Assembly (NCBI RefSeq): GCF_003024715.1
Contig: NZ_PYLO01000002.1
Span: 186,001 to 250,000, forward strand
DNA from: Clostridium fessum
GTDB taxonomy: Bacteria > Bacillota > Clostridia > Lachnospirales > Lachnospiraceae
Reading direction: 5' to 3'
DNA length: 64,000 nt
The notes beneath the pieces were generated by a model, which was not told the origin of the DNA, made no database searches, and saw nothing but the letters and a program-made list of their open reading frames with translations. The translations under genes were made by a program, and so were the position numbers. Each line of letters opens with the position of its first letter. Position 1 is the first letter of the stretch. Below are positions 53,356-60,500 of the stretch, piece by piece.

Positions 53356-54240
53356 TTGGATCTCAAAGATATGCGGCTTTTTTTAGCCATTGCAGAAGAA
53401 AATAACCTGACGCGTGCCGCCCAGAAAAACGGTTACACGCAGTCGGCGGCAAGCCATATGCTGCGAAATATTGAAACAGAACTCGGGTTTTCCCTGTTTT
53501 CGCGTTCCCAGAGAGGACTTGCCCTGACGCGGAACGGCGAGGCACTGCTTTCCCCGATCCGGCGGACGCTGGCGGCGGCGGAATATTTTGATCAGACAGC
53601 TGCCTCCATCCGGGGTGTCCAGACCGGGCACATCCGGATCGGCGCTTACTTAAGCGCTTCCGTCCAATGGCTGCCGCCCGCCCTCAAAAAGTTTCTTACC
53701 GATTACCCGGATATGACCGTTGAAGTGCTGGAGGGGTGTTCACAGGAGATTGAAGGATGGCTGGAAAATAGCTCCATCGATTTTGGCATCGTCGGCCCCC
53801 ACCCGGACGGAAAGATGGACTGGCTTCCCCTGAAAAAAGAACCCTACCTGGCTGTCTGCGCGAACGATTCCCCTTATGCTGAATATGAGCGCTTTGACTT
53901 AAAGGATCTCCCCAAGGTTTCTTATATAGAAGAAAAAGGTGAAAATGACCTGCTGCGCCAGTTCCAGCAGCTCGGCATCACACCGCCAAAGCCGTCGTTT
54001 ACCTCGCAGAACACCTACTCCATGCTGGCGATGGTCAGCCACAACCTGGGCGTCTGCATCCTGCCGGAGCTGGTTGTCCGTGATATTTCTAAAAATGTTG
54101 TCCGGCTGCCGCTCAATCCGCCGATGGAGCGCGTGCTCGGTGTCCGGATTCCGTCAGCAAAAAAAGCGTCCCCAGCTGCCAGCCTGCTGATCGCGCAGCT
54201 GCAGCGGACGGTGTTTGAGTTAGAAGGGCCACTTTTATAG
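53356..54240 (+). CDS. LysR family transcriptional regulator
   Basis: 294 residues from a TTG start, the usual LysR length. The N-terminal helix-turn-helix reads MRLFLAIAEENNLTRAAQKNGYTQSAASHMLRNIETELGFSLFSR (about residues 5-50); the effector-binding domain begins near 85 with GHIRIGAYLSASVQWLPPALKKF. TTG 53356 was chosen because GGAGGGAG lies 8-11 bases upstream and upstream in-frame codons add a tail foreign to the family. It is divergent from the AGCS gene, a possible target. Confidence 0.88.
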   Translation: MDLKDMRLFLAIAEENNLTRAAQKNGYTQSAASHMLRNIETELGFSLFSRSQRGLALTRNGEALLSPIRRTLAAAEYFDQTAASIRGVQTGHIRIGAYLSASVQWLPPALKKFLTDYPDMTVEVLEGCSQEIEGWLENSSIDFGIVGPHPDGKMDWLPLKKEPYLAVCANDSPYAEYERFDLKDLPKVSYIEEKGENDLLRQFQQLGITPPKPSFTSQNTYSMLAMVSHNLGVCILPELVVRDISKNVVRLPLNPPMERVLGVRIPSAKKASPAASLLIAQLQRTVFELEGPLL

Positions 54241-54298
54241 TCAGATGCTTTTTAGAAACTTAAGATGAAAGTTTTGGGAAAAGAGGAGTCATTCGAAT

Positions 54299-55222
54299 AT
54301 GAATTTTCAATCAATGGAATATTTTGCCGCGGTTGCGAAAAACCGCAGCTTCACTAGGGCCGCCGATGCGCTGCATATTACCCAGCAGACATTAAGCGCC
54401 CATATCGCCGGAATCGAGCGGGAGCTTGGATGTCCGCTCCTAATCCGTCACATCCCGCTGGAGCTTACCTATGCGGGGGAGGTATTTCTGCGCTATGCAA
54501 CGGAATTTAATACAAAATATGACTGTATGCTTCACGAATTTGGCGATATTTTAAATAACCAGACAGGAAAACTGCGGATCGGCATCGCATTCACGCGCGG
54601 ACACGCCATCATGCCGGAGCTGATCGCCGCCTTTCAAAAGGAATATCCCGGCGTGGATGTGGAACTCGTCGAATCTTCCAACGATGTGCTGCAAAAATAC
54701 CTGCTGGACGGCACAATTGATCTGGCGATCGCCAATTTTTCAGTTCGCATTCCCGGCATCATTCTGCGGGATTTCTATGAGGAAGAGATGGTTCTCATCG
54801 TCTCCACTGCCCTGCTGCAGAACATTTACGGCAAACAGACCGAAGCCATTATCCAGGAAGTCAGCCGCCATCACCGCTACTCCCTTCTGGCTCCATGTCC
54901 GTTTCTCCTAAACCGTGAACATGATCTAGTCGGACGCATCGGGCGGAATATCCTCGCGACAGACAACTTCGTCCCCTCGGTTCATGCCTGCTCTGACAAC
55001 ATCGCTACCCTGCTTGCCCTCTGCGCGATGGGAAAAGGTGCCTGCATCAGCCCAAAAAACCTCGCATTTTCTATTCTCAGCAAGGAACAGCTGGATACAC
55101 TCCATGTCTTTACGCTCGGGGAAGAAGCGCGGTACCCGATCAAATTTGCGTGGCTGAAACAGAGCTATGAGTGGAATATGATTTCACGGTTTATTGAATC
55201 GTCGCTGAAATGCACTCATTAA
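54299..55222 (+). CDS. LysR family transcriptional regulator
   Basis: 307 residues. Helix-turn-helix at 2-58 (MEYFAAVAKNRSFTRAADALHITQQTLSAHIAGIERELGCPLLIR, family pattern), effector domain from about 88 (GKLRIGIAFTRGHAIMPELIAAFQKEYPGVDVELVE). AAGAGGAG precedes ATG 54299. It follows another LysR gene after 58 bases in the same direction; the two are not close copies. It is followed by a very strong terminator. Confidence 0.92.
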   Translation: MNFQSMEYFAAVAKNRSFTRAADALHITQQTLSAHIAGIERELGCPLLIRHIPLELTYAGEVFLRYATEFNTKYDCMLHEFGDILNNQTGKLRIGIAFTRGHAIMPELIAAFQKEYPGVDVELVESSNDVLQKYLLDGTIDLAIANFSVRIPGIILRDFYEEEMVLIVSTALLQNIYGKQTEAIIQEVSRHHRYSLLAPCPFLLNREHDLVGRIGRNILATDNFVPSVHACSDNIATLLALCAMGKGACISPKNLAFSILSKEQLDTLHVFTLGEEARYPIKFAWLKQSYEWNMISRFIESSLKCTH

Positions 55223-55265
55223 AAACAGGGGAGACAGCCTCACACACACCGCTGTCTCCCCTGTT
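55222..55265. terminator. Bidirectional terminator
   Basis: AAACAGGGGAGACAGC (55222-55237) and GCTGTCTCCCCTGTTT (55250-55265) form a perfect 16-base-pair stem, between convergent genes. Confidence 0.9.
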
Positions 55266-55305
55266 TATTCCCCAAATGGTCCCTGTGCGCCCCGGCGCAC
55301 GCCTC

Positions 55306-55590
55306 TTATTCATCTACCAATGTAATCTGTACCCGTTTCCCCATCGCCGCTGCGATCTTTACCATAAAATCCAGCGACGGATTGTAGCTGCCGCTCTCGA
55401 AGCGGGTGATATTCGGCTGGGAAATCCCCGCCTTTCTGCCAAGCTCCGTCTGTGTCATGCCGTTTAACTTACGATTCTGCTTAAATCCCTCGATCGTCGC
55501 CTCCCGCGCCTCCTGCTGCCAGCGCTCCATCCACTGTCTGTATTCCGCATCCGTCTGAAACGTCTCCGGAATCCTGTTTGCGTTTTTCAT
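55306..55590 (-). CDS. Small XRE-family helix-turn-helix protein
   Basis: 94 residues. A polar, Gln/Glu-rich N-terminal helix (1-40) precedes a Cro/C1-type helix-turn-helix: NGMTQTELGRKAGISQPNITRFESGSYNPSLDFMVKIAAAMG (about 47-85). The architecture resembles HigA-type antitoxins, but no toxin-like small gene is seen next to it, so it may simply be a solitary regulator. ATG 55590 was chosen because AGGAGAAGG precedes it; the frame is open for 35 more codons upstream. Confidence 0.8.
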   Translation of the reverse strand: MKNANRIPETFQTDAEYRQWMERWQQEAREATIEGFKQNRKLNGMTQTELGRKAGISQPNITRFESGSYNPSLDFMVKIAAAMGKRVQITLVDE

Positions 55591-55904
55591 TGTGCTACCT
55601 TCTCCTTTTCGAATCTGCTCTGCCGCGGCGCCACCCTCCCAAAGCCCGCCGCTGCCGTCCTCTATAGAATACCATCTTTCCACCCTATAAATCAAGGTAT
55701 TTCCCTGTAACGGTTCACCGGCAGTTACTTTAGATCGCCTTTTCCCCTAAAACATACGATTCGCGCGCTCTGCCACTTGAAAGCAATGCCTCTCTTCTGG
55801 TATAATAGATGGACTTATGCAAACATCTGCCTGACCGCTTCCAATCGGCGGACTTCTAGATATTTGCGGCAAATCTTATATAATGTTTGAGGAGTTACAA
55901 TTTC
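55591..55904. other. Divergent intergenic region, 314 bases
   Basis: Between the XRE gene and the NSS symporter gene. It holds the symporter promoter at 55777-55806. Nothing else was identified; GTAAC/GTTAC near 55707-55729 does not match repeat family B. Confidence 0.5.
55777..55806 (+). promoter_or_regulatory. Promoter of the NSS symporter gene
   Basis: TTGAAA (55777-55782), 18 bases, TATAAT (55801-55806) with TGG directly before it (extended -10). About 100 bases upstream of the start codon. Confidence 0.7.
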
Positions 55905-57227
55905 ATGGAAAAAAGAGAATCTTTCAACAGTAAGTGGGGCTTCATCCTCGCCTGTATCGGCTCAGCGGTCGGTATGGGAAATCTCTGGATGTTTCCCACC
56001 CGCGTCTCCCTGTACGGCGGTGGCTCGTTCCTGATCCCGTACTTTATCTTCGTCGCCCTGATCGGCTCCACGGGTGTCATCGGGGAAATGTGCCTGGGAC
56101 GCGGCACCCGCTCCGGTCCAATCGACGCGTTCGGCGCTGCCTGCGAGACACGCGGCAGGCGCAAACTGGGTGACGCGCTCGGTTTCATCCCGGCAGCCGG
56201 TTCCCTCGCGATGGCGATCGGCTATACCGTCGTCATGGGCTGGATCCTAAAATATGCCATCGGAGCCTTTACCGGTGCCACGCTTGCCCCGGCCGACACA
56301 GACGGTTTTGCCTCTGCTTTCGGCTCGATGGCGTCCGCATTTGGAAACAATGGCTGGCAGCTTGCCGCCCTCTTCTTCTGCATTCTGATTCTGATGTTCG
56401 GCGTCGGAAGCGGAATCGAGAACGCCAACAAGCTGATGATGCCGGTATTCTTCATCCTGTTTGTCTTTTTAGGCATCTACGTAGCATTCCAGCCGGGTGC
56501 GATGCAGGGTTACCGCTACATTTTCCGCATCGATCCTGAGATCCTCGCAGACCCAAAAACATGGATTTTCGCACTGGGGCAGGCATTTTTCTCCCTGTCC
56601 GTCGCCGGAAATGGAACCTTAATCTACGGTTCCTACCTCTCCGATGAGGAAAACATCCCGGCATCCGCCGCGCGGGTTGCCCTGTTTGATACGATCGCCG
56701 CGATTCTCGCCGCCCTCGTCATCATCCCGGCAATGGCAACCACCGGCGCAAAACTTGATCAGGGTGGTCCGGGACTTCTCTTCATCTACCTCCCGAACCT
56801 CATCCGCTCAATGCCGGGCGGTACGTTGATCGCGATTATTTTCTTCGTAGCCGTTCTCTTCGCCGGGATGACCTCCCTGCTCAATCTCTACGAAGCACCG
56901 ATCGCCACCGTCCAGGAAAAACTCCACCTCGGCCGCGTCCCTGCCTGCGCAGTTATCGGTATCATCGGAGCTGCCGTCTCCCTGTTAATCCAGGGCATCG
57001 TCTCCGACTGGATGGACGTTCTCTCCATCTACATCTGCCCTCTCGGTGCCGGACTCGCCGGAATCATGTTCTTCTGGGTATTCGGAAAAGACTATGCAGA
57101 AACGCAGGTCAACAAAGGTCGCGAAAAGAATTTTACAAAATGGTTTGTACCGGTGTGCCGCTATATTTATATTCCGGTATGTGCGCTGGTATTAATATTA
57201 GGCATCGCATTGGGCGGTATTGGATGA
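55905..57227 (+). CDS. Neurotransmitter:sodium symporter family (NSS) amino-acid transporter
   Basis: 440 residues, about eleven membrane segments as in bacterial LeuT/MhsT-type proteins. The first helix has the family signature SKWGFILACIGSAVGMGNLWMFP, which forms the sodium and substrate site; FFSLSVAGNGTLIYGSYLSDEENIP corresponds to the conserved helix 6 region. It imports an amino acid with sodium; which one cannot be told. ATG 55905 is preceded by GAGGAG; a TTG six codons upstream is unlikely. Confidence 0.92.
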   Translation: MEKRESFNSKWGFILACIGSAVGMGNLWMFPTRVSLYGGGSFLIPYFIFVALIGSTGVIGEMCLGRGTRSGPIDAFGAACETRGRRKLGDALGFIPAAGSLAMAIGYTVVMGWILKYAIGAFTGATLAPADTDGFASAFGSMASAFGNNGWQLAALFFCILILMFGVGSGIENANKLMMPVFFILFVFLGIYVAFQPGAMQGYRYIFRIDPEILADPKTWIFALGQAFFSLSVAGNGTLIYGSYLSDEENIPASAARVALFDTIAAILAALVIIPAMATTGAKLDQGGPGLLFIYLPNLIRSMPGGTLIAIIFFVAVLFAGMTSLLNLYEAPIATVQEKLHLGRVPACAVIGIIGAAVSLLIQGIVSDWMDVLSIYICPLGAGLAGIMFFWVFGKDYAETQVNKGREKNFTKWFVPVCRYIYIPVCALVLILGIALGGIG

Positions 57228-57235
57228 TATGAAAA

Positions 57236-57257
57236 AGAATGTGCCTTGGCACATTCT
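57236..57257. repeat. Palindromic repeat family C, copy 2
   Basis: AGAATGTGCC, TT, GGCACATTCT, a perfect 10-base-pair stem 9 bases after the NSS stop codon. Its reverse complement matches 5097-5118 and flanking bases with one mismatch. Confidence 0.75.
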
Positions 57258-57266
57258 CGCGGAGCG

Positions 57267-57307
57267 TTTTTTATTTCATAGGACACAATTTCCTATGAAA
57301 TAAAAAA
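57267..57307. terminator. Palindromic repeat family A, copy 3, acting as terminator
   Basis: TTTTTTATTTCATAGGA (57267-57283) and its exact inverted copy (57291-57307) pair over 17 bases around CACAATT. It follows repeat C and GCGGAGCG, and ends the NSS transcript. Confidence 0.75.
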
Positions 57308-57311
57308 ATGA

Positions 57312-57339
57312 TTGACAAATCTCATTTCCGCGCTATAAT
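57312..57339 (+). promoter_or_regulatory. Promoter of the Cys-rich leader / metNIQ region
   Basis: TTGACA (57312-57317), 16 bases, TATAAT (57334-57339): consensus boxes. Transcription would begin near 57346, about 80 bases before the small ORF. Confidence 0.85.
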
Positions 57340-57425
57340 AAGAGCTATCATTTAAAACCCACAAAACAAGTAGGAAATATATTTTTATAATCGTTTATGA
57401 ATTTTAAGGAAAGGAGGAAACCATC

Positions 57426-57545
57426 ATGAGAACATCTTATTCAGTTATGTCTGCTATGTGTTGTTGTATGGAGTGTATGTTCTGCTGTTGCTGTGACACT
57501 CTTACTTTTGTTGTGCAGGCAGATAACTGGATGATATCTTCATGA
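57426..57545 (+). CDS. Cysteine-rich 39-residue peptide, probable leader peptide for attenuation
   Basis: A small ORF with a near-perfect ribosome site (AAAGGAGG, 8 bases from ATG). Eight of the residues 12-23 are cysteine (CCCMECMFCCCC), and the peptide has six methionines. There is no signal peptide and no homolog that I recognise. It sits between a consensus promoter and a perfect intrinsic terminator, upstream of a methionine-type ABC transporter, exactly where a leader peptide belongs. Its last codons can pair with sequence beside and inside the terminator's left arm. Likely role: ribosome stalling at Cys codons when cysteinyl-tRNA is scarce. Alternative: an independent Cys-rich metal- or redox-active microprotein. 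Confidence 0.75.
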   Translation: MRTSYSVMSAMCCCMECMFCCCCDTLTFVVQADNWMISS

Positions 57546-57605
57546 GGTTTTTCTCATCTTGCTTTCACTGGAAAGTGATAGATACAATCCAATTTAGGAG
57601 GTCTG
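57520..57605 (+). promoter_or_regulatory. Candidate antiterminator structure in the leader
   Basis: CAGAT (57520-57524) can pair with GTCTG (57601-57605) of the terminator's left arm, TGGAT (57528-57532) with ATCCA (57587-57591), and TATC (57535-57538) with GATA (57581-57584). The left strands are the last codons of the leader peptide, so a ribosome that reaches its stop codon would block the structure, while one stalled at the Cys codons would not. The outermost pairing is short and includes a wobble. Confidence 0.4.
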
Positions 57606-57626
57606 GACAACCAGACCTCCTTTTTT
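57596..57626 (+). terminator. Intrinsic terminator between the Cys-rich ORF and metN
   Basis: AGGAGGTCTGG (57596-57606), loop ACAA, CCAGACCTCC(T) (57611-57621), then T5-T6. Perfect 11-base-pair stem. It would stop transcription before metN unless overcome. Confidence 0.92.
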
Positions 57627-57667
57627 GTACCCATTTATATTTCAGTATGCAAAATTAAATATTTATA

Positions 57668-57695
57668 TTGCATTCAGATATATCATTCGTATAAA
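57668..57695 (+). promoter_or_regulatory. Possible second promoter of metN
   Basis: TTGCAT (57668-57673), 16 bases, TATAAA (57690-57695), downstream of the terminator. The -35 overlaps an ATGCAA/TTGCAT inverted repeat. In AT-rich DNA such matches arise by chance, so this is weak. Confidence 0.3.
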
Positions 57696-57782
57696 AAACG
57701 CGACACATACAGAAGTCATTTTTCAGGAATTATCCCTTAAAAATGTGCTTCCCCAGATAAACAAAGTTAAAGGAGACCAGAA

Positions 57783-58808
57783 ATGATTCGATTTGAACAT
57801 TTAAGTAAAACATTCCAGACGAAAGACGGTGCATTTGAAGCACTGAAGGATGTGTCCTTCGAAATCGAAAAGGGCGATATCTACGGCGTCATCGGTTACA
57901 GCGGTGCCGGAAAATCCACCCTGATCCGAATGGTAAACGCCCTGGAAAGACCGACTTCCGGAAAGATTTTTGTCGAAGATAAGGACATTGGAAGCCTGAG
58001 TGCAAAAGAGCTTCGCAGCCTCCGAAAGGGAATCGGAATGATTTTCCAGCAGTTCAACCTCCTGGAATCCAAGACAATTTACGACAACGTCGCGATTGCC
58101 CTGAAACTAAACGGCACCCCCAAAAAAGACATCGAAGCGCGTGTGAATGAGCTGCTGGAGTTCGTCGAACTTTCCGATAAGAAGTCCTACTATCCGGGAC
58201 AGCTCTCCGGCGGACAGAAACAGCGCGTCGGTATCGCAAGGGCACTTGCAAATAATCCGTCGATTCTTCTCTGCGATGAGGCGACCAGCGCCCTCGACCC
58301 GAAAACGACCGATTCCATTCTCGATTTGCTAAAGAAGATTAATGAAACTCTTCATATTACAATTGTGATTATCACACATGAGATGAATGTCATCCAGAAA
58401 ATCTGTAATAAAGTCGCCGTCATGGATTTCGGTAAAGTCGTAGAAACGGGCTCTGTCATCCAGGTTTTCTCAGACCCGCAGTCCGATATCGCCAAACGGT
58501 TTGTCGGCAATCTCATCCACGACGTTATTCCGGAACCGCTCGTCGAGAGCATCCGCCGAGAAACGCGGAACAGCCGCCTTCTCCGCATCAAGCTGGAAAA
58601 TACAGACAGCACGGAACCGCTTCTGTGGGATATTAACCGGCGGTTTGAGGTGGAAACCAACATTCTCTACTCCACCATCAACGTTATTCAGGGCATCGTC
58701 GTCGGCATCATGCTCGTTCTCTTCATCGGAAGCGACGAGGAAATCAAAAAAGCCGAGCGCTACATTCTCGAATCAAACGAAGAATATAAGGAGGTTGTAT
58801 TACCATGA
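57783..58808 (+). CDS. metN: Methionine-type ABC transporter ATP-binding protein
   Basis: 341 residues. Walker A GYSGAGKST at 38-46, Q-loop FQQFNLLESKT, signature LSGGQKQRVGIARAL near 140, Walker B LLCDEATSALD, H-loop ITHEMNVI. The C-terminal 75 residues (from about 265) form the NIL domain, which in MetN binds methionine and inhibits transport. The substrate range of these importers includes methionine, its D form, and cyst(e)ine-type compounds. The gene follows a Cys-rich leader and starts with AAAGGAG upstream. Its 3' end overlaps metI by 4 bases. Confidence 0.93.
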   Translation: MIRFEHLSKTFQTKDGAFEALKDVSFEIEKGDIYGVIGYSGAGKSTLIRMVNALERPTSGKIFVEDKDIGSLSAKELRSLRKGIGMIFQQFNLLESKTIYDNVAIALKLNGTPKKDIEARVNELLEFVELSDKKSYYPGQLSGGQKQRVGIARALANNPSILLCDEATSALDPKTTDSILDLLKKINETLHITIVIITHEMNVIQKICNKVAVMDFGKVVETGSVIQVFSDPQSDIAKRFVGNLIHDVIPEPLVESIRRETRNSRLLRIKLENTDSTEPLLWDINRRFEVETNILYSTINVIQGIVVGIMLVLFIGSDEEIKKAERYILESNEEYKEVVLP

Positions 58809-59473
58809 TTCAGCAGTATTTAGGCATTTCGCCGGACAAACTCATCAAGGCCGGTTGGGAAACCCTGTATATGGTCGGTTTTTCCCTGATTATCGGTTCC
58901 ATCGTCGGATTTTTCATCGCCATTGTCTTATGGCTGACCCGCAAAGGCGGGCTCAAAGAAAATCCACTGCTTTACACGATTTTAAACGGTTTCATCAACA
59001 TCATCCGAAGCACACCGTTTATCATCCTTCTGGTATGTGTAATGCCCTTTACGAAAATCATCGTCGGCACCCGGATCGGTACCAAGGCGGCCATCGTGCC
59101 GTTAGTTATCTATACCGCCCCATTTTTAGCAAGACTTCTTGAGACATCGCTTCTGGAAGTCGGCGGTGGCATCATCGAGGCAGCCCAGTCGATGGGAGCG
59201 ACCACGTTCCAGATTATCGTTCATTTTGTGCTTCCGGAAGCATTTGCTTCGGTTATCCTGGCTCTGACAACCGGCACCATCGCCCTCATCGGAGCAACTG
59301 CGATGGCTGGCTACATCGGAGGCGGCGGCATCGGAAACATCGCCCTGACCTACGGCTATCAGACCTTTAACTTCCCGCTGATGTTTGCGACCGTTTTCAT
59401 CCTGATTGCATTTGTCTGGATCATCCAGAGTCTGGGAAACCGACTGTCACAGAAGAGACGGACACATCAGTAA
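58805..59473 (+). CDS. metI: Methionine-type ABC transporter permease
   Basis: 222 residues, five membrane segments. KAGWETLYMVGFSLIIGSIVGFFIAI opens the first helix, and the ATPase-contact loop contains IEAAQSMGATTFQIIVHFVLPEA. Length and motifs match MetI. Start ATGA overlap with metN and AAGGAGG upstream indicate coupled translation. Confidence 0.94.
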   Translation: MIQQYLGISPDKLIKAGWETLYMVGFSLIIGSIVGFFIAIVLWLTRKGGLKENPLLYTILNGFINIIRSTPFIILLVCVMPFTKIIVGTRIGTKAAIVPLVIYTAPFLARLLETSLLEVGGGIIEAAQSMGATTFQIIVHFVLPEAFASVILALTTGTIALIGATAMAGYIGGGGIGNIALTYGYQTFNFPLMFATVFILIAFVWIIQSLGNRLSQKRRTHQ

Positions 59474-59547
59474 ACCAAATTATATCATAAAAGCTATTAA
59501 ATTATTTTATATACAAAATAATAAAACGAAAAAAGGAGAACCCCATT

Positions 59548-60453
59548 ATGAAAAACGTAAAAGCCTATGTAAGAACCACCCTGACCGCCGGTCTGATCCT
59601 CGCAGCTGCTGTTCTGGGAGGCTGCTCAAAGAGTGATGCTGGAAGCTCCGCTGCTGATACTGCCGCTGCTTCTTCCGGCACCGAATCTGCTGCTTCCGCC
59701 GATGCTTCCAATTCTAATAAGAAGGAGCTCAAATACGGAAAAGCTGCCGGTCCGTACACTGTCTTATTTGAGGATGCCATCAAACCAATTCTGGAAAAAG
59801 AGGGCTATACACTCACCGAGGTTGATTTCTCTGACCTTCTCCAGAATGACCTTGCTTTAAATGACGGCGAAATCGATTTCAATGTAGAGCAGCATACCGC
59901 TTATGCCGAAAATTTCGACGAAGCCCAGAAGGGTAACCTGGTCCCGATTTCCCCGATTCCTACCGTTCCGGCTGCCATCTTTTCTGCCACCGAAACCTCT
60001 CTGGACGCCATTCAAGACGGTGCCAAAGTAGCCGTTCCAGACGATGCCGCCAACACAGCCCGCGCTTATGTACTCTTACAGAAAGCCGGATGGATCACCT
60101 TAAACCCGGATGTGGATCTCTCCACTGTCACCCAGGCAGACATCACGGAAAACCCTTACAACATCGAATTTACCGAAATGAACTCCACCAATATTCCAGC
60201 TGTTTTAGATGACTTTGATTATGCGGTTATCACCGGAAGTATTGTATACAATGCAGGAATCGATCCATCCACTGCCCTTCTTCAGGAAGACATCCTGCCG
60301 CATCTGATTCTGCAGGTCGTTGTAAAAGAGGAAAATAAAGATGCTCAGTGGGCAAAAGATATCGTTGCTGCTTACCACTCCGATGAATTCAAAGAATATT
60401 TAGACAAGAATAACAATGGTTTATGGTTTGTTCCGGAGGAACTGTTTAACTAA
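59548..60453 (+). CDS. metQ: NlpA/MetQ-family substrate-binding lipoprotein
   Basis: 301 residues. Lipoprotein signal ends at LGGC (Cys26), followed by a Ser/Ala-rich linker to about 58. The mature part carries the NlpA fold: ILEKEGYTLTEVDFSDLLQNDLALNDGEIDFNVEQHTAYAENF, IPTVPAAIFSATETSLDAI, and VAVPDDAANTARAYVLLQKAGWI. It binds methionine or a related sulfur amino acid for MetNI. AAAAAGGAG lies upstream of ATG 59548. Third gene of the operon. Confidence 0.93.
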   Translation: MKNVKAYVRTTLTAGLILAAAVLGGCSKSDAGSSAADTAAASSGTESAASADASNSNKKELKYGKAAGPYTVLFEDAIKPILEKEGYTLTEVDFSDLLQNDLALNDGEIDFNVEQHTAYAENFDEAQKGNLVPISPIPTVPAAIFSATETSLDAIQDGAKVAVPDDAANTARAYVLLQKAGWITLNPDVDLSTVTQADITENPYNIEFTEMNSTNIPAVLDDFDYAVITGSIVYNAGIDPSTALLQEDILPHLILQVVVKEENKDAQWAKDIVAAYHSDEFKEYLDKNNNGLWFVPEELFN

Positions 60454-60500
60454 TAGGAAACAGCATCGGAATACACCAGCAGGAAACAGGGGGATTTCAC

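Larger units (their letters stand above)
57228..57782. other. Leader region of metNIQ, 555 bases between NSS and metN
   Basis: In order: repeat C, repeat A, consensus promoter, about 80 bases of untranslated leader, the Cys-rich ORF, two small hairpins (ATGAG/CTCAT and TCACT/AGTGA), the terminator, and 157 AT-rich bases that may hold a second promoter before metN. No SAM riboswitch or T-box hallmark was seen. Confidence 0.7.

Noticed and set aside
55306-55590. HigBA-type toxin-antitoxin locus
   Set aside because: Only an XRE protein is present; no small toxin gene was seen in the 300 bases upstream or downstream.
55707-55729. Further copy of palindrome family B
   Set aside because: Only a 5-base GTAAC/GTTAC match; the inner CACG/CGTG stem is missing, so chance is likely.
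57340-57782. SAM riboswitch or Cys/Met T-box ahead of metN
   Set aside because: No T-box motif (GGTGGTACCGCG-like) and no SAM-I core were found; the Cys-codon run and terminator explain the leader better.
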